DNA of 64,000 bases. It comes from Gemmata sp. (GTDB lineage Bacteria; Planctomycetota; Planctomycetia; Gemmatales; Gemmataceae). Location: positions 1-64,000 of the forward strand of contig JALHNS010000002.1 in NCBI GenBank assembly GCA_022843445.1, given 5' to 3'. Shown here one piece after another: positions 17,603-25,666 of the stretch. Made by a program: the position numbers and the translations under genes. Position 1 is the first letter of the stretch. Every line of letters starts with the position of its first letter. Below the pieces are notes generated by a model, which saw only the letters and a program-made list of their open reading frames with translations, had not been told where the DNA came from and searched no databases.

Positions 17603-17633
17603 GCCGGCGCGCCAACAGGCGCGCCGGCTTTTT
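17603..17633 (+). terminator. intrinsic terminator after the CC-dyad gene
   Basis: A perfect 11-bp GC stem (GCCGGCGCGCC at 17603-17613 with 17618-17628), loop AACA, then TTTTT at 17629-17633. It lies 18 bases after the stop codon and is the clearest rho-independent terminator in the window. Confidence 0.9.
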
Positions 17634-17642
17634 GCGTTTAGC

Positions 17643-17702
17643 GTGGTACGACGCTCCGCGTCGTTCTACTCCCCCCGAATGCGACGCGGAGCGTCGCACC
17701 AC
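17643..17702. repeat. 21-bp inverted repeat, family B
   Basis: 17643-17663 pairs with 17682-17702 with one mismatch. The core ACGACGCTCCGCGTCG is shared with the 46-bp palindrome at 58628-58673. It lies between the CC-dyad gene and the convergent trmB gene. Confidence 0.8.
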
Positions 17703-17708
17703 GATCCA

Positions 17709-18392
17709 TTAGGCCGGGTCCGGCACCACCGTCACGTCCGCGCTCGTGCGCTCGTACACCGCGCGCCAGACGCCGCCGCCCGCCGCCCGCGCCTTGCGCT
17801 CGAAGTTCGTCGCGAACCCGGCGTCGGTGCGGGGCGCGGCGCGGTCGGTTTCCTCCGGGCGCTCGGAATACGCCGGCATCGCCCGCGCGATCGCGGTCAT
17901 CACGCCGAAGTACTCTTCCACGTCCGACGCGATCAGCAACCGCCCGCCGGTCGGCAAAGCGCGCGCGATATCTGCTGCGAACTCCTGGGTGAACACGCGG
18001 CGCTTGCGGTGCCGCTTCTTCCACCACGGGTCCGGGAAGTACACGTGCACCGCTTGCACGCTGCCGGGCGCGACGTGCAAGCGGAACAGCGCCTTCGCGT
18101 CTGCGCACGCGGTGCGCACGTTCGCCAACTCGCGAATCGCGTACCGGGTGGTGGCGTACAGTTGGTACTTGCGTACGATCTCGATGCCGTAGAAGTTCGT
18201 GTCCGGGCGCGCGAGGGCCGCGTTCAGCAAGAACAGCCCCTTCCCCGTGCCCACTTCCACTTCCACCGGGTTCGCGTTGCCGAACACGGCGGCCCAGTCG
18301 ATGCGCACCGGCGGTTCGCCCTCGCGGGGCGCGGGCGGCTCGTACACCCACGGCGCGAGCTGCTCGCGGCTCAGCCGCTGTTCCTTACGCAC
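17709..18392 (-). CDS. trmB: tRNA (guanine-N7-)-methyltransferase
   Basis: 227 residues from the start at 18392. Transfers methyl from S-adenosylmethionine to N7 of G46 in tRNA. The SAM motif VEVEVGTGKGLFLLNAA, the Glu-containing strand FYGIEIVRKY and the family signature HVYFPDPWWKKRHRKRR are all present, followed by the substrate loop FTQEFAADIA. The C-terminal TNFERKARAAG fits the TNFE motif. Its first eight bases overlap the end of the FabZ-like gene (18385-18392), so the two are translationally linked in the minus-strand housekeeping cluster that begins with prfB. Confidence 0.95.
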   Translation of the reverse strand: MRKEQRLSREQLAPWVYEPPAPREGEPPVRIDWAAVFGNANPVEVEVGTGKGLFLLNAALARPDTNFYGIEIVRKYQLYATTRYAIRELANVRTACADAKALFRLHVAPGSVQAVHVYFPDPWWKKRHRKRRVFTQEFAADIARALPTGGRLLIASDVEEYFGVMTAIARAMPAYSERPEETDRAAPRTDAGFATNFERKARAAGGGVWRAVYERTSADVTVVPDPA

Positions 18393-18891
18393 GCCGCAGT
18401 TCCTCCAAGTTCCCCAGCGGCACGCCGGTCACGGTCGCCTCGAACGCCGGGTCTTTGCCCACGAAGCCCTGCACGCGGAACCGCGTCAGCCGCCGGTGCA
18501 CCTTGATGCCGGTGCCGACCATCACCAGCCGCTCGCCGGGGCGCACCATGCGCAGGAACCGCGCGTCGTCCATCGCGCCCAACCCCATGAGCACGCCGGT
18601 CGGCCCGACGCCCTGCGTCATGTAGTAGAACGCGGTGAGTTGCGCGGCGGCCTCGCACATCAGCACGCCCGGGAAGATCGGGAACCCCGGCAGGTGGCCG
18701 CGGGTCCAGAAGGCGTCCGGCGCGAGGTCTTTGAAGCCGACGATGATTTTCGCCACGGGATCGACGTGAACGACGCCGGACAGCATCTCGAACTCGAACC
18801 GGTGCGGGATCGCGGCCCGCACGGCCTCAATGTCGTGGAGCGGGTTGGCGAAGTCGAACGCGGCAAGGTCGATAGCGGGAGTGTCACTCAT
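18385..18891 (-). CDS. FabZ-like 3-hydroxyacyl-ACP dehydratase
   Basis: 168 residues from ATG 18891. Hot-dog fold dehydratase that removes water from 3-hydroxyacyl-ACP in fatty-acid elongation. The signature RGHLPGFPIFPGVLMCEAAA holds catalytic His66 and Glu80. The N-terminal extension of ~25 residues and the preceding SGVVHVDPVAKIIVGFKDL are somewhat unlike E. coli FabZ, so a related dehydratase for another acyl chain is possible. It lies between the HAD-like gene (ten bases upstream) and trmB (8-base overlap), so it is almost certainly cotranscribed with them. Confidence 0.85.
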   Translation of the reverse strand: MSDTPAIDLAAFDFANPLHDIEAVRAAIPHRFEFEMLSGVVHVDPVAKIIVGFKDLAPDAFWTRGHLPGFPIFPGVLMCEAAAQLTAFYYMTQGVGPTGVLMGLGAMDDARFLRMVRPGERLVMVGTGIKVHRRLTRFRVQGFVGKDPAFEATVTGVPLGNLEELRRA

Positions 18892-18901
18892 GGCGGCCCC
18901 T

Positions 18902-19852
18902 TCACGCAACCACATCGGTCAGTTGCGACAGTTCGGTAAGCATCACGTTCGGCTTGAACACCGGGTCTTGCAGTTGCTCGGCGGTGGCGACGAGGCTGGT
19001 TTTGTCGCCGGCGAACAGCGCGGTGCGGAACCCGTGCTTCTTCGCGGGCGCGATGTCGCGCTCCAAGTTCGACCCGACGTGCAGCACGTCCGAGGGCGCG
19101 AGCCCGCGGGCCGCGGCCAGCGCCACGGCCGTTTTGAACAACGAATCCGACGGCTTCTTCGCGCGCTTCTCGCCGGAGATGATGCGCCACGCGGGCGGCA
19201 GCACGGCCGCGAGATCGAAGGCCGGGTTCTGCTGCTTCAAGCACCGCGAAAGCTGGCCCGCCGTGAAGCACTGCCCGTCGGCGAGCAGGCCCTGCGCGAC
19301 GCCGCGCGACGCGAGTTCGGACAGCACCTCGGCCGCACCCGGGTACGCGCCCGCGCCCTGAATGCTCGCGTGGTAGAAGTACGCGATCTTCTTCACGTAC
19401 TCGCTCTCGGGGCCGTAGGTCGCGGCGTCGAAGGTGTACTCTTTCTGCTTCAGTTTGCCGACGATGTCTTCCCACACGCGCTCGGCGAGCACTTCGGGGA
19501 ACTTCTCCCCGCCGCCGCCGGTGAGCCGCAAGTTCGTGAGCGCGCGGTTGAACAGCTCGCGCATGTATTCCGACGGCGCGCCCGGTTTGCGGCTCATCGA
19601 GTTCCACATCTTGAACTCTTTGATGAGCTTCTCCAGCGCCGCCGCGGTCACGAAGTCCTTCTCGTGTTCGAAGCGAATCTCGCCGTGCGGCACCGTGACG
19701 AGCGTGCCGTACACGGTCCAGAACACGGCCTTTACCGGCATCTGCTTGAGCGCGGGCTTGGCCTTCGGCGGATCGATTTTGGGCGCGACCGGCCACGGCA
19801 GGTCGGCGCGCTCGTGGACGCGCTCGATGTACTGTTCGAGGGTGAGCGCCAT
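18902..19852 (-). CDS. HAD-superfamily-like protein lacking the nucleophile Asp
   Basis: 316 residues from ATG 19852. The fold is that of a haloacid dehalogenase-type hydrolase with a C1 cap: motif I region VFWTVYGTLVTV, a helical cap, KRAKKPSDSLF (the motif III lysine) and LHVGSNLERDIAPAKKHGFR (motif IV). In the family motif I reads DxYGTL or DxDGT, with the first Asp forming the phospho-enzyme. Here that position is Thr (codon ACC), and motif IV has Ser where Asp is usual. It may therefore be a non-catalytic homologue or use another chemistry. It is cotranscribed with FabZ-like, TsaE and prfB genes. Confidence 0.8.
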   Translation of the reverse strand: MALTLEQYIERVHERADLPWPVAPKIDPPKAKPALKQMPVKAVFWTVYGTLVTVPHGEIRFEHEKDFVTAAALEKLIKEFKMWNSMSRKPGAPSEYMRELFNRALTNLRLTGGGGEKFPEVLAERVWEDIVGKLKQKEYTFDAATYGPESEYVKKIAYFYHASIQGAGAYPGAAEVLSELASRGVAQGLLADGQCFTAGQLSRCLKQQNPAFDLAAVLPPAWRIISGEKRAKKPSDSLFKTAVALAAARGLAPSDVLHVGSNLERDIAPAKKHGFRTALFAGDKTSLVATAEQLQDPVFKPNVMLTELSQLTDVVA

Positions 19853-19917
19853 GACGTGGTCCGGGGCCGCCGCTGGGAAAGCTGAAAACCGTAGCGTAGC
19901 GGCCGGACGCGGCGCGT

Positions 19918-20403
19918 TCAAGTTGTGGGCGCGGTGAACTCGGCGCCGAGTCGCGTCAGCAGCGCCGCGTGCGCCGCGCCGGTGGCGCGCACGGTGAACC
20001 GCCGCGCGCTCGGCGTCAGCACCTCGATTTCGATGCGCAGGTGGTCGGCCGGCAGCACCGGTTCCACTTTGTCCGCCCATTCGATGAGGCACACCCCGTC
20101 GCCGCGCAGGTACTCGTCCGCGCCGAGCTCCGCGAACTCGCGCGCCCCGCTGAGCCGGTAGGCGTCGAAGTGGTAAATGGGCAGCCGCGCCGCGTACTCT
20201 TGGATGAGCACGAACGTGGGGCTGTTCACCGCGGCCGGGTTGCGCACCTGTAGCCCTTCGGCTACGGCGCGCGTCAGGTGCGTCTTTCCCGCGCCGAGCG
20301 TGCCGACCAGCGCGACGACGGCCCCGGGGAACAGCAGTTCGCCGAGCCGCCGCCCGAACGCCTCCGTCGCGGCCCAATCGGGAACTTCGAGGTTGAAAGA
20401 CAT
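19918..20403 (-). CDS. tsaE: tRNA N6-threonylcarbamoyladenosine synthesis ATPase
   Basis: 161 residues from ATG 20403. TsaE powers turnover of the TsaB-TsaD complex that makes t6A37 in ANN-decoding tRNAs. The Walker A motif GTLGAGKT is at residues 34-41, followed by VNSPTFVLIQEY and the conserved HFDAYRL and EWADKVEPVLP blocks. Length is typical. The gene lies between prfB (upstream, separated by a palindromic repeat at 20420-20488) and the HAD-like gene in the minus-strand cluster. Confidence 0.95.
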   Translation of the reverse strand: MSFNLEVPDWAATEAFGRRLGELLFPGAVVALVGTLGAGKTHLTRAVAEGLQVRNPAAVNSPTFVLIQEYAARLPIYHFDAYRLSGAREFAELGADEYLRGDGVCLIEWADKVEPVLPADHLRIEIEVLTPSARRFTVRATGAAHAALLTRLGAEFTAPTT

Positions 20404-20419
20404 GATTCACGCACCGCAC

Positions 20420-20488
20420 GGCGAACCGCCGGCTCGCGCCGGCGGGTGGAAGTGCGAAGAACCCACCGGCTCACGCCGGCGGTTCGCC
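20420..20488. repeat. imperfect inverted repeat, family A, between prfB and tsaE
   Basis: 20420-20447 and 20461-20488 are inverted copies of the family A unit (a few mismatches, for example CTCG in the left copy where the right copy has GTGA on the complementary strand), separated by 13 bases. It starts seven bases after the prfB stop codon. Confidence 0.8.
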
Positions 20489-20494
20489 AACGGG

Positions 20495-21620
20495 TTACTT
20501 CTTCGCCTTATTCGCTTGCGCGGCTTTGTACCGCAAGTAGGCGTGCATGAACGGGTCGAAGTCGCCGTCCAGCACCTCCGCGACCGCGGGCGTCTTCATA
20601 TCGATGCCGTCGCGCTCCTCGCGCACGAGCGTGTACGGCTGCATGACGTAACTGCGGATCTGAGAGCCGAACGCGATTTCGCCCTTCGAGTCGTACTGCT
20701 GCGCCACCGCACCGAGGCGCTTCTGTTCTTCGATTGCGTACAGGCGCGCCTTCAGCAGTTTGAGCGCGTTGTCCTTGTTCTTGTGCTGGCTCTTATCGAC
20801 GCGGCTTTCGGCGCGAATGCCCGTGGGCTTGTGGATGCACCGCGCGCCGGACTGAGTCTTGTTCTGGTGCTGCCCGCCGGGGCCGCCGGTGCTGAAGTGC
20901 TGCCACTCGAGGTCGCTGTCCTTGATCACGATCTCGATGTCGTCCGGCAGTTCCGGGAGCACGTCCACGGCGGCGAACGACGTTTGCCGCGTGTCGCCGC
21001 TGCCGAACCGGCTGATGCGCACGAGCCGGTGCACGCCGATTTCGCTCTGCATGTAGCCGTAGGCGAACGGCCCGACGATCTTGAACGACACGCTCTGCAC
21101 GCCCGCTTCGAGGTTCGGCTCGATGTCCACTTCGTCTTTGGGCACGTCGAACCCGTGGTGCGCGGCCCACCGCGAATAGGCGCGGAACAGCATCTCGGCC
21201 CAGTCGCAGGCGTCGGTGCCACCGGCCCCGGGTTTGATGCTCACGATGGCGTTGCACGAGTCGTGCTTCCCGCTCATCATCGCCTGCAGCTCGAAGCCCT
21301 CGTACTGCTTCTCGGCCTTCAGCAGCGCCGGTTCCAACTCGGCCTCGAACGCGGCGTCTTCCTCCGCGAGTTCCACCATCGCCGCGAGGTCGCCGGACGC
21401 CGTTTGAAGCTCCTCGTAGGGCTTCAGCAGCGAGTTCAGCACCTTCAGTTGGTTGATGACGCCCTTGGCCTTCTCTTGGTTGTTCCAGAAGTCCGGTTCG
21501 GCCTGTTTGTCTTCGAGGCCGGCGCGCACCTTGAGTTTGCTGGGGATGTCAAAGAGAGTCCCGGAGCTGGGTGAGGCGGGTGCACAGTTCGTCGGTGCGG
21601 CGGCGCAGGTCCGGGTTCAT
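20495..21620 (-). CDS. prfB: peptide chain release factor 2, with programmed +1 frameshift
   Basis: The gene starts at ATG 21620 (MNPDLRRRTDELCTRL), reads 23 codons to CTT followed by in-frame TGA (21549-21551), and continues in the +1 frame (DIPSKLKVRAGLEDKQ) to TAA at 20495, giving about 374 residues. RF2 terminates translation at UAA and UGA, and the UGA frameshift site provides autoregulation. GGQ (TGGPGGQHQNKTQS), the RVDKSQHKNKD block and the N-terminal helices are normal. The stop-codon-reading tripeptide, SPF in E. coli, reads SRF here (LVRISRFGSGDTRQTSF). It heads the minus-strand cluster, divergent from the SDR gene 105 bases away. Confidence 0.93.
21548..21561 (-). promoter_or_regulatory. 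prfB programmed +1 frameshift site
   Basis: On the minus strand the sequence is CGGGACTCTCTTTGAC, with CTT in the zero frame followed by TGA. The slippery CTT-TGA-C heptamer is canonical. The strong AGGGGG Shine-Dalgarno stimulator that precedes the site in E. coli is not present; only CGGGA is found at a similar distance. Confidence 0.85.
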
Positions 21621-21725
21621 CGCGCGTTCCTTCGGGCTTCGCGCGGCACCCGGCCGCGCACGTCGGTAGACACTAGCATAGCGAGCAGGGTTCATCGGCC
21701 AAAGGCCAACGCACGCGAGGCGCAC

Positions 21726-22460
21726 GTGAGCAAGCTCAGCGGGAAAGTCGCGGTGGTAACGGGTGGCGGCTCCGGTGTCGGCAAAGCGACCGCGGCGCTG
21801 TTCCTGAACGAAGGCGCGAAAGTGGTGATCGCGGGCCGCGACGCGGCGAAGCTGGCCGCGGTGGTCGCCGAACTGAACGCCGGCGACAACTTGTGTGCCT
21901 TGCCCACGGACGTGACCAAAGTGGAAGCGTGCGCGGCGCTGATCGCGTTCGCGACCAAAGCGTTCGGCCGCGTGGACGTTCTGGTGAACAACGCGGGCAC
22001 GAACATCAAGGACCGCACGCTGCGCGAGCTGACGCCGGAAACGTGGGACATGATGGTGCGCACGAACCTCGACGGCGCGTTCTACTGCACGAAGGCGGTG
22101 CTGCCGCAGATGCTGGAGCGCAGGGACGGCGTGATCGTGAACGTGGTGAGCGTCGCCGGGAAGCGCGCGAACCCGCTCGGCGGGGCCGCGTACGTGGCCG
22201 CGAAGTTCGGGATGGGCGGCTTGGGAATGGTGCTGAGCAACGAAGAAAAGGACAGCGGCGTCCGCGTGAGCAACATCTACCCGGGCGAGATCGACACGCC
22301 GATTCTCGCCGCGCGCCCGAAGCCGGTGACGGAAGAGCACCGCGCCTCGATCCTCAAGCCGGAAGACGTGGCGGAAGCGATTCTGTACGTCGCGGGTCTA
22401 CCGGCGCGCGTCTCGGTCCCGGAACTGGTCATCAAGCCGACGACGCAGATGTACTGGTGA
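21726..22460 (+). CDS. short-chain dehydrogenase/reductase
   Basis: 244 residues from GTG 21726 ([14 protein letters not shown]). Rossmann-fold NAD(P)-dependent oxidoreductase of the classical SDR family: glycine motif [15 protein letters not shown], catalytic Ser in VSVAGK and the YVAAK Tyr-Lys pair. The C-terminal [15 protein letters not shown] is the usual SDR segment after the active site. The arginine in IAGRD at the end of strand 2 suggests NADP preference. The substrate is not predictable. It is divergent from prfB and followed 46 bases later by tRNA-Arg. Confidence 0.9.
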   Translation: MSKLSGKVAVVTGGGSGVGKATAALFLNEGAKVVIAGRDAAKLAAVVAELNAGDNLCALPTDVTKVEACAALIAFATKAFGRVDVLVNNAGTNIKDRTLRELTPETWDMMVRTNLDGAFYCTKAVLPQMLERRDGVIVNVVSVAGKRANPLGGAAYVAAKFGMGGLGMVLSNEEKDSGVRVSNIYPGEIDTPILAARPKPVTEEHRASILKPEDVAEAILYVAGLPARVSVPELVIKPTTQMYW

Positions 22461-22466
22461 GCGGGC

Positions 22467-22494
22467 TTGTAAACGGCCCGCGACGGGCTAGACT
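22467..22494 (+). promoter_or_regulatory. promoter candidate for tRNA-Arg
   Basis: TTGTAA (22467-22472), 16-base spacer, TAGACT (22489-22494), ending 12 bases before the mature tRNA 5' end. Confidence 0.5.
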
Positions 22495-22506
22495 GTCTGA
22501 AGATTC

Positions 22507-22580
22507 GTGCCCGTAGCTCAACTGGATAGAGCGTCGGCCTCCGGAGCCGAAGGTTACAGGTTCAACTCCTGTCGGGCATA
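22507..22580 (+). tRNA. tRNA-Arg (anticodon CCG)
   Basis: A 74-base cloverleaf. The acceptor stem GTGCCCG pairs with CGGGCAT (G1-U72 wobble) and is followed by discriminator A. The D stem is GCTC/GAGC, the anticodon stem TCGGC/GCCGA with loop CTCCGGA gives anticodon CCG (reads CGG, Arg), and the T stem ACAGG/CCTGT has loop TTCAACT. CCA is not encoded. The next gene downstream is a decayed integrase, so this tRNA is a likely attachment site for the element on its 3' side. Confidence 0.93.
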
Positions 22581-22666
22581 CTGGAAAAACAAGGGTTCGC
22601 GACGACGCCGACGCGACCCGCCCTTCTTGTCCGCGATCCTTGTCCGCGAATCGGTAGAAAAGCCCC

Positions 22667-22686
22667 CGGGGTGCTGCTACACCCCG
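22667..22686. repeat. hairpin between tRNA-Arg and integrase remnant
   Basis: CGGGGTG (22667-22673), loop CTGCTA, CACCCCG (22680-22686), preceded by GAAAAGCCCC. It may be a terminator for the tRNA transcript or part of an element end. Confidence 0.45.
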
Positions 22687-22758
22687 AGGGCCCCGGTCTC
22701 ACGAACCTCATCGGCCCGCGAGCGGTGGACTACCGTGGTCCCCGTTGAGGTTCTCCCG

Positions 22759-23190
22759 ATGAAGCGCCACGAACCGTTCTTCAAGAAGTCCCACCGCGCC
22801 TAGTACGTCCAACTCGACGGCAAGCAGGTCCGCCTCGCGACCGACGAGAAGGAGGCGTGGGACCGGTACCACGAACTCATGACCGCCCGAAAGAAGGCGG
22901 AGAAGTTCGTCGTCCCCGGCGAACGACCGCCCCTCTCCCTCGGCACCCTACTCGATCAGTTCCTCGCGGGAGACTTCAAGGGCAAGTCCCCGCGACGCGA
23001 CAGTGGTACGCCGACAAGCTGACCCCGTTCGTCGAGTACTGGGGGCGAGAGTTCGTGGCCGCCGACCTCGAGGCGTGCCACCTCGACCAGTGGGTCGCCG
23101 CACACCCGGACTGGTCGGCGGGTACGGTCCGCAACCTGTGGCGCGCGGTCCAGCGGCTCTGCCGATGGGGCGGTCGTCACCACCGTCAGG
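22759..23190 (+). pseudogene. tyrosine recombinase/integrase remnant (N-terminal part)
   Basis: Starting at ATG 22759, the pieces MKRHEPFFKKSHRA, YVQLDGKQVRLATDEKEAWD and, in a shifted frame, WYADKLTPFVEYWGREFV and WSAGTVRNLWRAVQRLCRWG line up with the N-terminal and core-binding domains of planctomycete phage-type integrases. The gene is broken three times. TAG at 22801-22803 stands where Trp is expected. A frameshift occurs near 22995-23010. The catalytic domain with the R-H-R-Y residues is missing altogether, homology ending near 23190. A short minus-strand frame (stop at 23205, PEDVVRMEREMASHAGFKLI) abuts the broken end and may be a fragment of another gene. Its position 178 bases after tRNA-Arg suggests a former integrative element. 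Confidence 0.8.
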
Positions 23191-23412
23191 TGCAACGCGT
23201 TCCCTTACGATTCCTCGATCAGCTTGAAACCGGCGTGCGACGCCATCTCCCGCTCCATCCGCACGACGTCCTCCGGTGCCAGCCCCCGCCCCTCCTTCGC
23301 CCGCTCCTCCTCGACGAACGGGCCGGGGGCTTCGCGGCAAACTCCGCCGTTCCGCTTGTTGCGGCCGCCATCTCGGGTGGTACAATCGCCCCGATTCCCA
23401 CCCGGAGCCGCC

Positions 23413-24135
23413 ATGCGCACACGCCTCCTCCCACTCGCCGCACTCCTCACCGTCGCCGCGACACTCGCCGCGGCGCAAGAACCCAAGAATGACCCGCCGA
23501 AGCAGCCGGCGAAGAAAGAGCCGAACGCGGTCCTCGCAGCGGTGAAGGACGTGCCGGGGTTGCCGCGCGTGCTGCTCATCGGCGACTCCATCTCGATGGG
23601 CTACACCCTGCCCGTGCGGGAGCAACTCAAGGGCGTGGCGAACGTCCACCGCCCGCCGACCAACTGCGGGCCGAGTACCCGCGGCGTCGAGCAGATCGAG
23701 AAGTGGCTCGGGGACGGCAAGTGGGACGTGATCCACTTCAACTTCGGCCTGCACGACCTGAAGTTCGTGGACGAGAAGGGCATGAACACCAGCCCCGAGA
23801 AGGGCAAACTCCAGGTGCCGGTCGGGGACTACAAGAAGAACCTCGACGCCCTCGTGTCGCGGATGAAGAAGACCGGCGCGAAGTTGATCTTCGCGACGAC
23901 CACCCCGGTCCCCGCGGGCGAGCCGCAGCGGAAGGCCGACAGTGACAGGGAGTACAACGCGGCGGCGCTGGAGGTGATGAAGAAGCACGGCGTGGCGGTG
24001 AACGACCTGGGCGAGTTCGTCCGCGGGCGCAAGGGAGAGGGGCAACTGCCGAAGAACGTCCACTTCACCGCCGACGGGTCGAAGGCGCTCGCCGAACGGG
24101 TGTCGGCCGAGGTCAAGAAGGCACTGGGGAAGTGA
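23413..24135 (+). CDS. secreted SGNH/GDSL hydrolase
   Basis: 240 residues from ATG 23413, chosen because it opens the signal peptide MRTRLLPLAALLTVAATLAA; the frame is open further upstream inside fragment DNA. The catalytic Ser lies in LLIGDSISMGYTLPV (block I), the block III Asn in HFNFGLHDLKFV, and the Asp/His region is KNVHFTADGSKALAE. SGNH enzymes hydrolyse acetyl or other ester groups, often from polysaccharides, which fits the sulfatase cargo around it. It is the first intact gene after the integrase remnant. Export to periplasm is likely. Confidence 0.85.
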   Translation: MRTRLLPLAALLTVAATLAAAQEPKNDPPKQPAKKEPNAVLAAVKDVPGLPRVLLIGDSISMGYTLPVREQLKGVANVHRPPTNCGPSTRGVEQIEKWLGDGKWDVIHFNFGLHDLKFVDEKGMNTSPEKGKLQVPVGDYKKNLDALVSRMKKTGAKLIFATTTPVPAGEPQRKADSDREYNAAALEVMKKHGVAVNDLGEFVRGRKGEGQLPKNVHFTADGSKALAERVSAEVKKALGK

Positions 24136-24222
24136 GTTTTCCGAGGCGAGCCGGGAGCCGACCCGTGGACTACGTCACGCGGGTACGCGGCGAGCAGAAC
24201 CCACCCCTCACGAGACTGGCCC

Positions 24223-25616
24223 ATGAACGGAACCCGACTCTCGGCGTGCATTGCCGGGTGCCTGCTGGCATCCCAACCGGTCCGGGCGACCGAGCCGGAC
24301 GCCGTGCCGACGTTCGAGTGGGCCGTCTCGGCGGGCGGGACGCTGCACGACAAGACGCGCGGCATCGCCCTCGACGCGGACGGGAACGTGCTGCTGACCG
24401 GCGAGTTCACCGGTACGGCGACCTTCGGCGAACACTCGGTGACGAGCGCCGGAGCGATGGACTTCTTCGTGGCGAAGGTCGATCCGCGGGGCAAGTTCCT
24501 CTGGGTCCGCACCGGCGGCGGCGGGAAGATCGACCGCGGCTATGCGGTCGCCACGGACCCGCCGGCAACTGCTACGTGACCGGGCACTTCGAGAGCCCCG
24601 AGGCGAAGTTCGACGCGACGACCGTCAAGAGCGGCGGCGACTACGACCTGTTCGTCGCCAAGTACGACCCGCGGGGCAAGCTCGTCTGGATCCACTCCGG
24701 CGGCGGCGCGGGCTACGACTACGGGCACGGTGTCGCCGCGGACGGGCACGGGAACGTGTTCGTCACGGGGGCCGTCGTCGGCGAGGGGCGGTTCGCGGGC
24801 GAAAAGCTCGGTCACCCCGGCCCAGCCCACGTCTTCTGCCCGGCGCTCGACGGAGACGGCAAGTTGCTGTGGGCTCACGCGGCCGACGGCACGGGCTCGA
24901 GTTCCGGACACGGGGTCGCCGCCGACCGGAAGGGCAACTGCTAGGTCGGCGGGTACGCGGGCGGCGCGAGCACGTTCGGCGGGCAGAAGGTCGCCAACGC
25001 GGCGGGGCAGGACGTTCTCGTCGCGAAGTTCGACGCGAAGGGCAAGCTCGGCTGGCTCCACGCGGGGCACGGCAGTTCGTCGGCGATGGTCCACGAACTC
25101 ACCGCCGACGCCGAGGGCAACGTGTGGGCCTCGGGCATGTTAAAGAGCGAGTTGAAGCTCGGGGACCGCGGCGTGACGAACCAGGGGCATCACGACCTGC
25201 TCCTGACGAGTTTCGACCCGTCCGGGAAGCGGCTGTGGACGAGGACGGCCGGCGGTGCGGGCATCGACTACGGCCTCGGCGTCGCGACCGACGGGAAGGG
25301 GAACGGCTTCCTCACCGGGTCGTTCACGGGCCGGGTCGAGTTCGACGGCACGGCGCAGGCGAGCGCCGGCGCGGCGTCGGACATACTGGTCGCGAAGTAC
25401 GACCGCGACGGCAGGCAGCGGTGGTTCGTGCGAGCCGGGGGCGACCGCACCGACCACGCCTACACGATCGTGTCGGACGGCAACGGCGGGCTGTACCTGT
25501 CGGGCGCGTGCGGCGGACCCGCGAAGTTCGGCACCCACGCCGTCCCGCACCGCGGCAGCAACGACATCTTCCTGGCCAAGCTCACCGAGAAAGCGCCCGC
25601 GGCCAAGAAGGAATGA
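24223..25616 (+). pseudogene. SBBP-repeat beta-propeller protein, frameshifted and with an internal TAG
   Basis: The gene begins at ATG 24223 with a signal peptide (CIAGCLLASQPVRA) and encodes repeated blades of the SBBP type, for example AGAMDFFVAKVDPRGKFLWV, GDYDLFVAKYDPRGKLVWIH and ASDILVAKYDRDGRQRWFV. Each blade has a GNxxxTG turn (GNVLLTGEF, GNCYVTGHF, GNVFVTGAV). Two lesions interrupt it. A one-base loss near 24556-24562 moves the frame, after which GNCYVTGHF continues. A TAG at 24942-24944 stands where GNCY would be expected. Everything downstream to TGA 25616 remains open and well conserved, so decay is recent or the lesions are sequence errors. Such propellers are extracellular and of unknown ligand. 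Confidence 0.8.
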
Positions 25617-25666
25617 TCGGCGGTGTGAGCGAGGCACTCGTTGAGCCCGAATCCGGGGACCGAACC

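Noticed and set aside
21549-21620. Short separate peptide MNPDLRRRTDELC before prfB
   Set aside because: It is the zero-frame start of RF2 before the programmed +1 frameshift, not an independent gene.
23205-23330. Minus-strand frame ending ERAKEGRGLAPEDVVRMERE
   Set aside because: It looks protein-like but has no start, no recognised family and lies at the broken end of the integrase remnant, so it is mentioned only as a possible fragment.
24542-25666. Large Arg-rich N-terminal extension of the 25667 hydrolase
   Set aside because: It is a shadow of the SBBP propeller frame; the signal peptide at 25667 gives the real start.
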